NCBI GenBank assembly: GCA_034509425.1
Contig: JAVTVJ010000047.1
Coordinates: 558,001-622,000, forward strand
DNA length: 64,000 nt
Direction: 5' to 3'
Source of the DNA: Eopsaltria australis
Taxonomy: Eukaryota; Chordata; Aves; Passeriformes; Petroicidae
Below the pieces are notes generated by a model. It saw only the letters and a list, made by a program, of their open reading frames with translations, searched no databases and was not told where the DNA came from. Made by a program: the position numbers and the translations under genes. This document shows, piece by piece, positions 1-12,123 of this stretch (positions are counted from its first letter, which is position 1; each line of letters starts with the position of its first letter).

Positions 1-1956
1 CAGCTATATACAGAGACAAGAACTACTCACACAGATGTGAGATGAATTCCATATCATCTGTTTCTGGCCAAAGTATTTTTTTCTCTAAAGAGAAAATAAT
101 TCAAAAGCTTTCCACAGAAGACTACGCTCCAATAAAAGTGGGGAGCTGGATAACAGGAAGCTCTTGAGAAGCTATGTGCCATTTGTAAAAAGAGATAATA
201 GCCAAACTCTCTTTCCACTCTGCCTTCTAAAGTCTATCAAGTTGTTTAGGGCTTTTAAAATCCTGAATCTATGTTTTCATTGCAGATAACATTTTCCTCA
301 GTTTTCAGGAATGGCCAGTAGTATATACCTTTAAGTTCAACCAACCTGACTGTAAATCACTGCAAGAACTCCTGGCACATGATTTCAACCAAGCCTCTCA
401 AAACTCCTGCTGGGTGGTGGACCTGCCAATAGCAAAGGGCAAAGCTTGCATGGTGCTGTGAATTACATCTGTGATCAAAACAATGCTGATAGGACACTAA
501 AGTTTCACATATTGCTGAGCAGTGTTTTCACAACATCAAGGACTCTCCTGTTTCTCCCTCTGCCCCCTCAGTGCTGGGAGTGTGCAAGAGGTTGGGAAGG
601 GGCACAGCCAAGCAGATGACCTGAATGAGAATGGTATTGCAGCAATGTCTGATTTTCAGCCCATTTTTTTCCTATGGAAAAACAGAATATAATCCTAGAG
701 TTCATTTCCATCTCGCCTTTTACAGATGGTATTAGTTTCTGACTCTACTAAAGCAACCCTTCCTATTGTATTTGGCACTTGAGATGCCCACAGCAGCCAC
801 ATCTGTAGCAAGAATAATGGGATTAGAAGTTGCAGCAAGTCCATCAGCAACAGTCCAAGTGAGATCAGGAGAGCACACAAATATTGCAGGATGAACATGG
901 ATGTGGCATCTATTGCTAGTTGCTGCAATACAGCATTGCTGCTTAATTGTGCAGATGACTCAAGAGGGTGCAAAAAAATAATTTAAAAGCAGAAGTAGAA
1001 TTCAAAATTACCTCATCAAAATGAAAATAAGAAAGGTCTATAAAAAGGAAATTAAGTCAATAACAATAAGAGCAAGAACACAGGCTTGCGTATAATTTGC
1101 TATAATAGCAAGCTGTTGACTTGAGAGCAGGAGAGGATCGGAAGATTGCAGGGAGTCATGGGCTTCACTATGTCACAGTCTCCTGAAATAGGCAAACTGC
1201 ACTGGTGGGGAGTGTGTGTGTCTGTGAATAGGAGGATATTCCACCAAGAATGGCGGCAACCCCCTTGTATCAGACACAATGATAACACCTCTCTGGGATA
1301 TCATATCCGCTCCTGGGACTTCCATCACATCCCATCTTAATGAACCTGAGAAACTTTAGAGCACAAAAGAGTGAGACAAAGAATAGAAAAAAAACAACCT
1401 ATGGGAAAACATTTAAAGAAAATGCCCAGTTTAACCTGAAGAACAGAATTTGGACACAGCCTAACTGCAGTCCTCAGATATGCAAAAGCAGCCTCCAGAG
1501 AATGAAATGTTTCACACATTCGTAACAGGCAAGACAATAAATACTGAATTTGAATCATGGACAAATCAGATTAAAGATAACAAGCCAAATCTTTCATGAT
1601 GAAAAACAGATCTAGGAATGCCAATGCCACAAAAGTACCAGAATTTCTCTTTGGATCAGCTAGATAAAATTATCTCCTGTCCTCCTCTGATTCTATGGAT
1701 GCCACAAACCACTTAGGAAAAGCTTAAGGTTTACTTAATACATTTTAAAAATCTAGTATTAGCAGATTAAGTACATGAACAAGTAAAGTTGTAATTCCTT
1801 TTGTGTACTTAAAATTACTTTCTCCTCATTATGAGGAACACACTCTGATCTATTTAATGGTATAAAGCCCAGTGTAACTCCAGTGAAATCTCTAGTGAAT
1901 CAGCACTCATTCCCTAAATGTAATCAGTACATATCCCACCACACACTGTTACACAG
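1..1956. other. Flanking DNA, nothing recognised
   Basis: No gene, RNA or clear repeat was seen. A 92-codon Leu-rich open frame on the minus strand (973-695) has no recognisable domain and is treated as chance. Confidence 0.6.
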
Positions 1957-3401
1957 TGTCCTGGGTTGGCCAGGAGGGGTCAAAATATAGGAAGTGACCC
2001 ATGCTGCAGGAAGTAATATAACTTCCTTCCTGGGAGAGAGAACCAAAACCAGCCAGTTTTGAGTATTGATATGTAGGCCAACCAATCAAAAGTTGATCCA
2101 CCTTCAAGAAAAAGAAAAAGAAAAAAAAAAAAAACAAACAAAAAAAAACAAACCACCCTATATAAGCAGAGGACCTGAGTCTCTTTCTCTTGGCCAGTCC
2201 CTGCTTTCTCTCTCCAGTAAGACTGGGCCTTTACCTCCCCCCCCTCCTCCCCCACCCCATCATCCCCCTGAAGGGGAGTTTAGAGCTGCAGTTGGGCTCT
2301 TCAGGGGTCAGACACAGCTGGGTCATAAATTCTAACTATGGCCAAGCAGGGCCGAGCCCTTGCTCTCCCTCCCCCACAGCCTGGACGCTGGAATGCTGCT
2401 CTTGGATAGCCCGGAAGAGACCCTGTGACCGTCACAAGGCCCAAGAGAGAGATTAACCCTCTCCATGCCCGGACTAACCTTCCAGACACCCATCCTTCCC
2501 TGCACAGAGAGAGGTAAGAGTGAGGACACCTACAGAAACACAGCATAGAGACTTTAAAGTCAGTGAAGGAAGCAGAGCCAACGCCTAGAGGGAAGAGCAT
2601 GAGAAGTGCTTCAGTAGTGAAGCTGAAAATTCCTTTGTGAAACCATGGTTGGGACTAAGCTAAAATATTCCCTGTAATATATGAGAAAATGGTCCAAAGG
2701 GGGGATGTGATGTTCTAAGTGCAGCCAGTGAGTCAAGGCACCTGTGTAGGGATAAGTAGATGCTGAAGTAATTGCAGCCTGATGAGAAGCTTGAGCAGAG
2801 ACAGAGAAGAGGCTGTGACCTGTCCCTCACCCCAGGGACAGTGGAGAACTTGTGTTGCTAGACACAGAAGAAGGGGATGTTCTTTGCTCCTGTAATAGAA
2901 CTGCTCATCCTTAAAAGTGTACCCCATGGACTGCCATAACCCACTGCAGTAGCTGTGGGAAAGCTACAAGTGTGGGAGGGATCTTCCACAACAAGCAGAT
3001 TTTCCTACTGGGCTGCTGTTGGTTGTGCGGCTGAAACCATAAAAACTGTATTTTCTTGTAAAGAAGTCCACGGTATAAGCAAGAGAAACTTCTCTCCCCA
3101 AATGAACTGTGAAAAGACTATTTCAGAGGTGGTAAACTGACTGAAAGTCAAAGTGTTGTTTTTGTGTGTTGTCAATGGGAAAAAAATGGAGAGGTGGGGG
3201 GAGGAGAGATGGTCTGAGGGTTCTGTTCTGGTTTTCCTTGGTTTTTTTCTTTTTTTAGGTTTATTAATAAACTTTCTTTATGTTCTTCGAAGTTTGAGCC
3301 TGCTTTGCCTACTCCTTATCTCACAGCAAAAATTGGGTAAATTTTGGTGGGTGTGCTGGCGTTTGGCCAGAAATTGCAATAGGCAAACTAAAATCACTAC
3401 A
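1957..3401 (+). mobile_element. Probable solo LTR of an endogenous retrovirus
   Basis: The segment starts TGTCCTGGG and ends ACTACA, giving TG...CA ends. It is flanked by cacag (1952-1956) and cacgg (3402-3406), a likely 5-bp target duplication with one change. Inside are a TATA-like TATATAAG at about 2158-2165, an A-rich run (about 2107-2150), a pyrimidine/C-rich block (2235-2275), and AATAAA at about 3265-3271. After AATAAA comes a T-rich and 'GAGCCTGC' tail typical of avian LTR ends. No gag, pol or env reading frame is present. The 1.4-kb length is long for an LTR, so a small non-autonomous element is an alternative. Confidence 0.7.
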
Positions 3402-6400
3402 CACGGAAACCTGGAATGTTGATATCTAACAAACAGGAGCCACACCAGTCTTTGCACCTTCTCTACTACGTGATATTAGCAAACTCACTGCCAGCCATGG
3501 GAAAGGGTGATTCAGGCAAAGACCCAGCACTGTAGTACAGACTGGTCAGTCTTAGTGGCTGAGGCTTAACCAGCCATTCCTAACAAGTACTCGCTAAGTC
3601 TTAGTAAGTGTATTCCTAAGATGAGTTACCTAATGAAAGAACAGCTTGGATAAGATAATGAAAATCTAAGTCTTGCAACAGCAGCCAGGAAAAAGAGCAA
3701 GGGACTGAAAGATGATGTCACCATTTCTGATTCAATTTGCCCATATTAACTCTGAATTAAAAACCTACATACCCAGTTCCAGCTGGAGATGCCACTATTC
3801 ATAAAGCCATTATGACTGTTAGTCACTGTCTTTCACCTCACTGGCAAGTTCTCAGGCCTCCTGAACTGTGGTCAAACATTCAAGGAGTTGTTCTACATTA
3901 AAAGGGAGAATATTGGAAGAGCTGGAAGAGCTGTAATGCTTTCAAACAACTACAAAGCCCACACCTGAAACTGGCTCTAAAAACCATCTTGAGACTTAAG
4001 AGATCACTTGGCATTCCCAAACGAAGCCCTGTAACCTGTGACAACAGGCAAGGGGAAGCTGTACAGTGGCAACTGTGCATTTATGCCCCATTAAATACTT
4101 ACCAGCTGTTAGGTGCTCATATCTTGTCTGACAATGTTGTTCCAAAACATTTCCACATAAAATATGAGAACCAAGTAAGATCTTAAAATCATAGCAGAAA
4201 GAGCTGGGAGAGAGTTGGAAAAGTCATCTTGTCTCAAAACCAAACTGTATCTATCTCTCATTCCAGATTGGCAGGTGACCAATAGTTGTGCATCAATGGC
4301 CAGAGGTCACAAACCAGAAAATCTTGAATAAAAGTATTGCCTCAAAGACAATGGTCCATGAAGAATACCTTAAACTTTATTCTAAAATGTTAATTGCGCC
4401 TGTGGGTTTCTGCTGAATTTGTTTTACTGCATGTATGCTCTAGGGTCCTTGCTTTACAAAAGCTAAAAATTTAAAAATAATGAATCGATCCATTTTCAGT
4501 TCTAATACAGAACTTAAAAGTCAGCTCATCAGAGCAATTTCAGGCTGCCTGCTGCCCTCAGACCACAGGTACAAAGGCACATGCAGCTTGAGCACTGAGG
4601 AATGAACTTTTTACAACTACACCCACATCAGGAGTTCAGACTCTGCTTTCTCTGATGTAACCAATGTGTGAGATGTGCCTCTGTGCATAGTGCTTGGAGG
4701 CAGGGAGGGTAAAGATACTTGTAGGTAAAGATGTTTTGTACTCTAGCATCTAGTCCTAGTTTACCTAGGATATTAAAGATCTTGTTTATAAAACATTACA
4801 CTTAAAGCAAGAGTACAGCAGCCTGTGTTTCCATGACTTTTCACCCATAGTCCAGTCAGAATTAGAAAAACATACTTTAATTATAATATGACAAATGCAG
4901 AAAACAGGAAATGCTGAAGTAATTTCAACCAAAGAAAGAACTCTCAAGGGAAACATGAAAATTTCTCTTCTTTCATGAGAGTTCAGGAGCTTGGTGAACT
5001 GCCATGAGAATTACTATTAACACATTATTTTCCCTTCGGAAGAGCAGCAGCACTTATTACATGATCTTCACATAACACAGGGCAGGACACAGATATAATC
5101 TAATACCTGTTAAATCACACATGTAGATTCACTTGAAGAAAGAAGATCCTTTTCCTCCCTGTCACACAAAAGAGTACATAGAAGCACATTTATAGCAATG
5201 TAAGAAATCAAGCTTCCAATCCCTATTTTCCCTAAAGACACCTGAATTTATATTTTCTACCTCTTAGTGCCAAAGAACGTAGTTATTGGGTATTCTCCCA
5301 CATGAAAGAGGTCTATTTAAAATTTTTTACTATTTATAAGAGCAAGGACTGAAGTCTAAGCACACCATGCCTTCCACAAGTGCCCTAACAAGCTGTGTTG
5401 ACTGTCATGGCCTCATTAATATTTAGAGATACTTATGGGGAGGAACAGCTCAACCTGACAATACGCACGTCTGGTCTGTGATTACAGTTACAAGAAGATA
5501 CTATTCTCAGTGTATGTGGTAAACACAGTCTCCCATTCTGAAAACTTCCAACAGGGTAACAAACATTTTCATCACTAGCTTGATTTACCCTTACCCCATA
5601 TTTCAGAGTCCTTTCCACAGAACACCAGTAGTTTTGCTGAAACGAGAACAATAAAATATGCACAGATCATGAGTCAGAGAACTTTTCTACATACAAGCTA
5701 GATATCCTTTTGTGAAACACAGAACTTCCCTTGAGGAACACAGATTGTGAGAGAAGTGATGTCAGAAGAATTGCATTTCCAGCACAGCACTGGATAAAGA
5801 CTTTTCCATCGCCTTAAAAGACAGACAGTCACCTCTGCTGCTTCCAGCTATCATCCCAGGGGGCAGATGAGACTGGAGGCTACATATGCTTTCAGAGAAA
5901 ACCATTTTTAGTCACGCTTTACACCACCAAAAACTGCACTTTAGCTAAATTTGGTTCAGCATTGCCACATTCTAAGCAACTACTAGCAGCTACTATTTCA
6001 CATTCTATTTGCTAAGCAATCTTCCCAGTAGCCTAAGGAAGATCAAAACTTACTGAAGGACAGTAGAACTTTCCCTTTTGGGGTTGCTGGTGAACAAAGT
6101 ATAAATCAGATATTAGATCACTACAATTATCATCAAAGCTTAGTTTTAAGTTATTTCTCTTGCAGTGACACCAATTGACAAAGATCCTACAGAAAATAAT
6201 TCACAACACAGCAGATTTCTATCCCTACCAGACTTATTTACCAAAATGCGGTAGTGGGGTAGGAACAGGGAAAACACCAGATCTTCAGCAAAGCTGCAGA
6301 AGATCACCAAGGGACTAGAAATGAACACTTATTCAACCCTGTAACATTTAGTGATCCATTTCTTAATCTGAGCAGCTCACAGTAGTTAACAGAGCTGTAC

Positions 6401-7049
6401 AGAGCAATAGCTCAGCAGGAAAAGAACAGGAAGCACGTTGAGACACACAAAGCCTTAACCTCCTTCTATGTCAAGGGCCTTCCGCCATTTGAGCCTTTCC
6501 CTGTAGCACTGCAGCCTTCTGTTCACAAGCCTGCATCCTTTCCCTTGTGCTGCTGCAATGTTTCTATCCATTTCCTTCTGTCCTTGCCTCCTGTTCTCCT
6601 TGTTCTCTCAAATCTGCACCTGCAAAGCCTAAGCCTGCTATGTCAGGATTTCCACAGGAAGTGGTGGACACTGATGCAAGAATCATCCTTTCCCCACCTC
6701 ACACTTCCCTACCCTCATTTCATATCTTTTACACAAAAGAAAAACCAAAATCTAGCAAATAAACTGGTGGGAAGTGGTCCTTGAAATAGCATGCAGGCAT
6801 TTCTGTGTAGTGACATCCATGCTTAACAATCAATTAAGATGCAACTCTTGCCTCTGGTCAGAGCACACTTCAACCAGCTCTAACAGCATCACAAGCACGA
6901 AAAGCAAGCAGAGATTTTGAGCTGATCTTAATGAAAATTATTAGGGCCAAGTATTATGGAAAACCACCTGTGACACTAGAGGGGACACCCAGGGGAGAAG
7001 AGTCACCTGGGGAGACTGCTGTGATGATTTTCTTCGTTGCTGGCAATCA
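3402..7049. other. Intergenic or distal 3' UTR sequence
   Basis: This is AT-rich DNA without recognisable coding exons. Part of it may belong to a long CWF19L2 3' UTR. The only repeat-like trace is the weak CR1-like match at 4185-4250. Confidence 0.55.
4185..4250 (-). repeat. Possible very old CR1 tail
   Basis: AAAATCATAGCAGAAAGAGC and GTTGGAAAAGTCATCTTGTC resemble the reverse complement of a CR1 3' end with a small deletion. The similarity is short and could be chance. Confidence 0.3.
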
Positions 7050-7746
7050 GAGAACATTTTCCCTTGAGATTCTTCTTTTACTGTTGCCAAAAGTAACTGT
7101 TACTATTAAACTTGTCATTTCCCACCAGCTATGGACTGTCTCATTATCCTTGGTGCTTGAAAAATACTACTTCATAGTGAAAGAAAGTATAAAAAATTGC
7201 ATTCATTCTTGTGCAGGGGGCAAAGCAGGTTTATCAGTCACATCCTTCCTGAATGTTTGTGCCACTGCAAAGACCTCAATTTAAAGACCACAAGGACACA
7301 AAATCAGAAAACTATTTTCTGCAGTTTCCTTCTGCAGCAATTGTATTTGTATTAATTAAAATGTTCTTAAAATGTACACCATTTTCTACAAAAGTTCACC
7401 ATGATAATTAAGCACTGGCTAAATACAATATAAAAAAATATCAGTTGTCTCAAAGATTATAAAAACTCCAAAAGCAAAAGTTACATTTTTAAGAACTCAA
7501 ATGGCCACATGGATATTATCCTTTTGGCTCAGCTGGAAATGGAAAAACTAAAAGCACTGTACAGATCTGGTTTTTCAGGCTTGCAGGTACACGTGATCCA
7601 GTGTCCAAACAGAAACAGATCATTAGCAATTAAACAATATCCTATATTTTAAAATATATTAGCAACACATAACACATTGACGTTATTCTTAACATCTGAG
7701 GTACATGTAATTTATGGCTTATATAGTCCTTGACTCCAGGTTGTTC
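7050..7746 (-). other. CWF19L2: Proximal CWF19L2 3' UTR region
   Basis: The sequence after the stop codon on the minus strand is AT-rich and must start the 3' UTR. No AATAAA or ATTAAA was found on the minus strand in this span. An AATACA variant near 7346-7351 (minus) is the nearest weak candidate. The true cleavage site is unknown. Confidence 0.5.
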
Positions 7747-7887
7747 TTATTCTTTCTTTTTGGTGAAGTCATATGGTTTCCACCACTGTGCAAACTGCAA
7801 CACCTTTTTCCGCTGCTCCTCAAAGTTCTGTCTGATTCCTTTTCTCCAGAGCCGTGGTTCCAAGTCCAGCATGCCACCAATAATTTC
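7747..7887 (-). CDS. CWF19L2: CWF19L2 exon 18 (last coding exon, stop)
   Basis: This is the terminal coding exon: 46 codons plus TAA at 7749-7747. It encodes [19 protein letters not shown] and [16 protein letters not shown]. The C-terminal '[13 protein letters not shown]' is the family's signature ending, so the protein is not truncated. The acceptor is acttgcaaag. The 3' UTR continues toward lower coordinates. Confidence 0.97.
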   Translation of the reverse strand, partial: EIIGGMLDLEPRLWRKGIRQNFEEQRKKVLQFAQWWKPYDFTKKKE

Positions 7888-10800
7888 CTTTGCAAGTAAA
7901 AGTAAGATAGATAATGATAAATTACCATAGTACTTAACACTATCTTATCACAGAATACAGAAATACATATTTTCATATTATGAGATTGTCCATTTTCTTC
8001 AAGTGATAATTAAAATCTGAAATTCTGAAAAATATACCAATTTAAACATAGAACTACAGTTGTTAGATAGCTGCCTCAGCAAAATTCTTGTAAGCACAGC
8101 ACAGTGATGTACTGCTTAAATATCCCAACGTTGCAAGGCTTTTAATGCATTAATGAATTAGTGATTAAGGTAAGTTCAGAGAAAGAAAGCTGCTCACTTT
8201 GCTGTTCCTCGTGTTATATTTCCCCCCAATCACTCTTCATGTTTTTGCAACACTGACTCTTCCAAAAAATATTTGCTGGGACGTAATAAAGAGAGGAAGA
8301 ATTTGTAACATCTCTCCCAGTCTATACTATACATTGTGCACTATATATACCACAAGGACCAATTTAACCACATGAGGATTTTAATAGGAGTTGTCTGTGA
8401 GTCTGTATGTGTGTGCACACTAATTTATTCAGGCAGGTGTCAGTGTACCTCCATATCAATACTATGGCCATGAAAATTCTTAAGCAGATGCAAGTATCTT
8501 TCACCTATAAGATTATATACTTATAATGTCAAATATCTACAGTTCCTATCAATTGAAAAGAAACAAATTTAGAATCACAGTCTCAGTATCAGCTAACGAA
8601 AAAATCAGCTACTCCTTTATTCAACACAACCAAGTTACAATGACTCATCAAGGAAAGACAGATAATAAACTGAGATAGGGTACATCAAAGTAACTGTTCT
8701 GGCAGCATCTGGCTTAATTACTTAATTTTTCCAAAACAGAGTATAATTGGTAAATTAATCTTTTACATAGCAATACCTTTCCAAAGTAATGAGGGAAATT
8801 GTGTTGATCTTCAATCACATGAGCAAATCCTCCTTGAAGGCCAAAGTCCACAGAAAAGTATGGCAATCCTTTAGGAACCTACACATGCAAAATCACATTT
8901 TCAGATGTTTAACAAACTTGGCATTTAGTCAACCTCCCCACAGGAGAATGAATTTAAACATGGTTTTGGAGTTGATAATATCATGCCTTATTTTAAACTA
9001 CCTCTCAAACCAACAACATGTAGGATAAAATTGCAACAGAGAAACAGTAAAGCAAAAAAGAAGATATAGCAACGGGACAAAAACACACTGAAAAGGGGAT
9101 GAGTGGGTGGCAGAACCTTCACAGGCCACAACTGAAACAGCAGGTAAGAGATGGGGACATCAGGCATCAGTGTGCATGCACAGTGGGCAAAGGCCTCCCT
9201 AACTCCACATCTCTGAATTACATGGGTTTAGCAGAAATTTTAAGACAAGCACTAGCAAGCTGCATTTATTAAAGATAAGATGTTGACTGGTAATAGGAAA
9301 TATTTACCCAGTGAAAACACTGACGCTCAGGGGGGAAGGGGAAACACCTTTTTGGACAACAGATTACAAGAAACCCCCTCTATGTGAATGGAAGGATATT
9401 ATCCTTAACTTGCCAAATCAGACAACTTAATAATTCTGTCAGCCTGCAGGGGAGATGCTTGATATCCTGCCACAACAAAGACCCTTCAGTCTGACAAAAG
9501 TGGATCCATTTATTGCTACAGTACTGCAAGTAATTTCTGCTGTTTCACTGCAATAAATTATTTTTCACTCTTTTAATTGTTGAGGATGTTTCTGCACCAG
9601 TAAGATTTACAAAGCCTCCAATTCATATGCATTTTCTCTGCTACAGTCCAAATAACTATACAACTTTCAGGAGGCGTGTTCTATATATTGCTTGAAATAC
9701 TGACTCTAAAAATAATTAAGAATTAATACAGAGGAGCAATGTAGCATAGCAAGAAACATTTAACATTTAAATGGACTTTAAAGAAAATCACTAAATAAGG
9801 AAAAATGGGTTGGCAGGTGACACCTTAAAGAAAAGGTCAGTTTTGTCTTATTTCTCACAATTTCTGCACACAATCCACACACTAGGTGGGTGTCTCAGCC
9901 ATATCTGACCTTCCTGCCAGGTACCACCGCCTCCCAGTACAACTCTCCAAATTCCCAAACCTCAGCTCAGTCTCTGAGCTACACCCTCTGATCTTCCTGA
10001 CACTTACAGAGGTTTCTTTTACCCAACAATAATGTTAAAATCACACATCTGTGTAACAATTTATGTTCGGATACATTGTATTAATTTAAAGAACTGTCCT
10101 GACAATCTGAAAATTGGCCTACCTTCAAATAAATATATAATAGTCACAAAAATGCATGGTTATATAACACACATCTTCCACCTCAATATTAAAATTACAG
10201 AACAATATTTGAGCCTGACAGATCCACCATTATTCCTTTAAGGTTTGTTTATATAAGGATGTTTCATCTCAGTATCCAGGAGACAGAGAGGGTACTGTTC
10301 CCCTGTTTTACAAAAAAAAGATTTATAATGCTGTTTATATTTTCACTTCATAAACTTAGCAACACAAATGACTGTTCTAGGTTAATGAAAAAGACACATC
10401 ATATTTGCTCCAGGAAAGTAATTTCCACATCTTTGATCTACCTTAACTCTTAAAGTTAATCAAGAAAATTATGCCAGTACACGTCCTCAAAGTGTCAGCT
10501 TTGTTCTCAACCAATGCTGGCAGCTTAGTCCATCAATTGCTGAAATAAATCAGAATCTTTTCCCTAATGTCAGTTAGGAGTTCAGATTGGTAATTCTCCT
10601 CATACCTATGCCATCTTCTGATGCACTAATCTAATTGTGTTCCCTTTCTTCTCTCTTTGAAACAGTTAATAATGAAAAAAAGGTTAGAAGAACTTGGTGA
10701 TAGATCCAGGATTCAAAACACTTCATTACTTACAGATTTCCGAATATCTTTTGAAGAAAGATCAATTAACTTCTTGTTCATGGACCACTCTTCATCAGAC

Positions 10801-12092
10801 TCCATTATAGCTTTCTGTAAAATGATTTTATCTAAATGTGAAAATAGTCCCTCATACAGCAAATAAAGAGCTAACTGTAGTGAAGTACATTTACTGTAAG
10901 CAACAATTACTTCTTAACAAAGTACTTTATTTTTGGTAACCTTTCATATTTCCACAACCTACTTTATAAAGACATCATACACTATCTTCAGACCCATCCA
11001 ATTCAGTTCCTCTGTTTCTTTTTTTTTTATATTTAAGTTTTGCTTGACACAAGTTTCAAATAAAAGGTCATGTTCTCTTTTTACTCACCCCACACAAAAC
11101 CTCTTATGAATTCATTACACTAAATTAGCCTTCTTTCTCTTTTAAACACTAAGAGAGGAATTCAGCTTAGAAGGATGATTGCCCTTAAAAGCCCAAAGCT
11201 GACTGTATTCCCCATAGTATGGAATTTGGTATAGTGTAGGGTTGGTACCTTTTAAATTTCATTTGCTGTGCATTTTAATGGTAGATTCTTCTGAAATAAA
11301 TGACATTGCATTAAATCTTTTTCTTTCTCTTTCCTTGAGTATTCAAAGAAAGCACAAGTTTTACCAGCACCTGAAGCACAGCAGTCAGATCTTACAGGTG
11401 GAGGGTTTCAAACGTGGTAAAAGTTACTGCATTGTTGTTCACCATACTGAACTTCATCAAAACACAATCACATTACTTCCAGAAAGAATAAATAGTAGTT
11501 CAAAAATCAAATAAAATAATTTACTTATAAAAGACAAGTCACGAGTCAGTTGTTGAAAGCTGAAAGGACTCAGTTACAGGCAAAAGCCTCAATAAACCTT
11601 TTCTTAAAAGGTCAGGGGAAAGAGACCAGAAAAACTATGGAAGAAATATCTATCATGCTGAAGAAGGTTCATCAGAGGCCTAAGATACATGTAAAATCTG
11701 GACTTACTGAAATAAAATGGGGATGAAACAGTACCTACATTGGTAGCAGGTAGCACTATTTTCTCATTTAATGCTTGCCAAGGCACACGTATTGTGTTTT
11801 AAGTTTATACTACAGGACTTAAGCAAGAACTACTGCAATCCTTAAAGCACTTCAAGAGACTACAATTCCCTCCCCTTCTTCTAGTATTTTCAGTGCAGTC
11901 AGATTTGGGACAAATGCTCTGTGAAAAACAGCTCCTCCACTGACTACTTGAAAACTGCGTTATTTCACACTGCTTATTTTAAGATCAAGGAATATTAGCA
12001 AAGAATGGATCCAGAGAAAGGATCAAAGAATACATCTTTTCAAAAATAGCACTTGAATGTCAAAAATGTCTTCCAGAAATAGATGAGTTATG

Positions 12093-12123
<31 letters not shown>

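Noticed and set aside
695..973. 92-codon minus-strand Leu-rich open frame
   Set aside because: The hydrophobic composition gives a false look of membrane segments. No family is recognised and no exon boundaries or neighbouring coding exons support it.
6931..7284. 117-codon plus-strand open frame downstream of the gene
   Set aside because: It has no recognisable domain, an odd composition (Leu and Ile runs), no splice or promoter context, and it overlaps the probable 3' UTR on the other strand.
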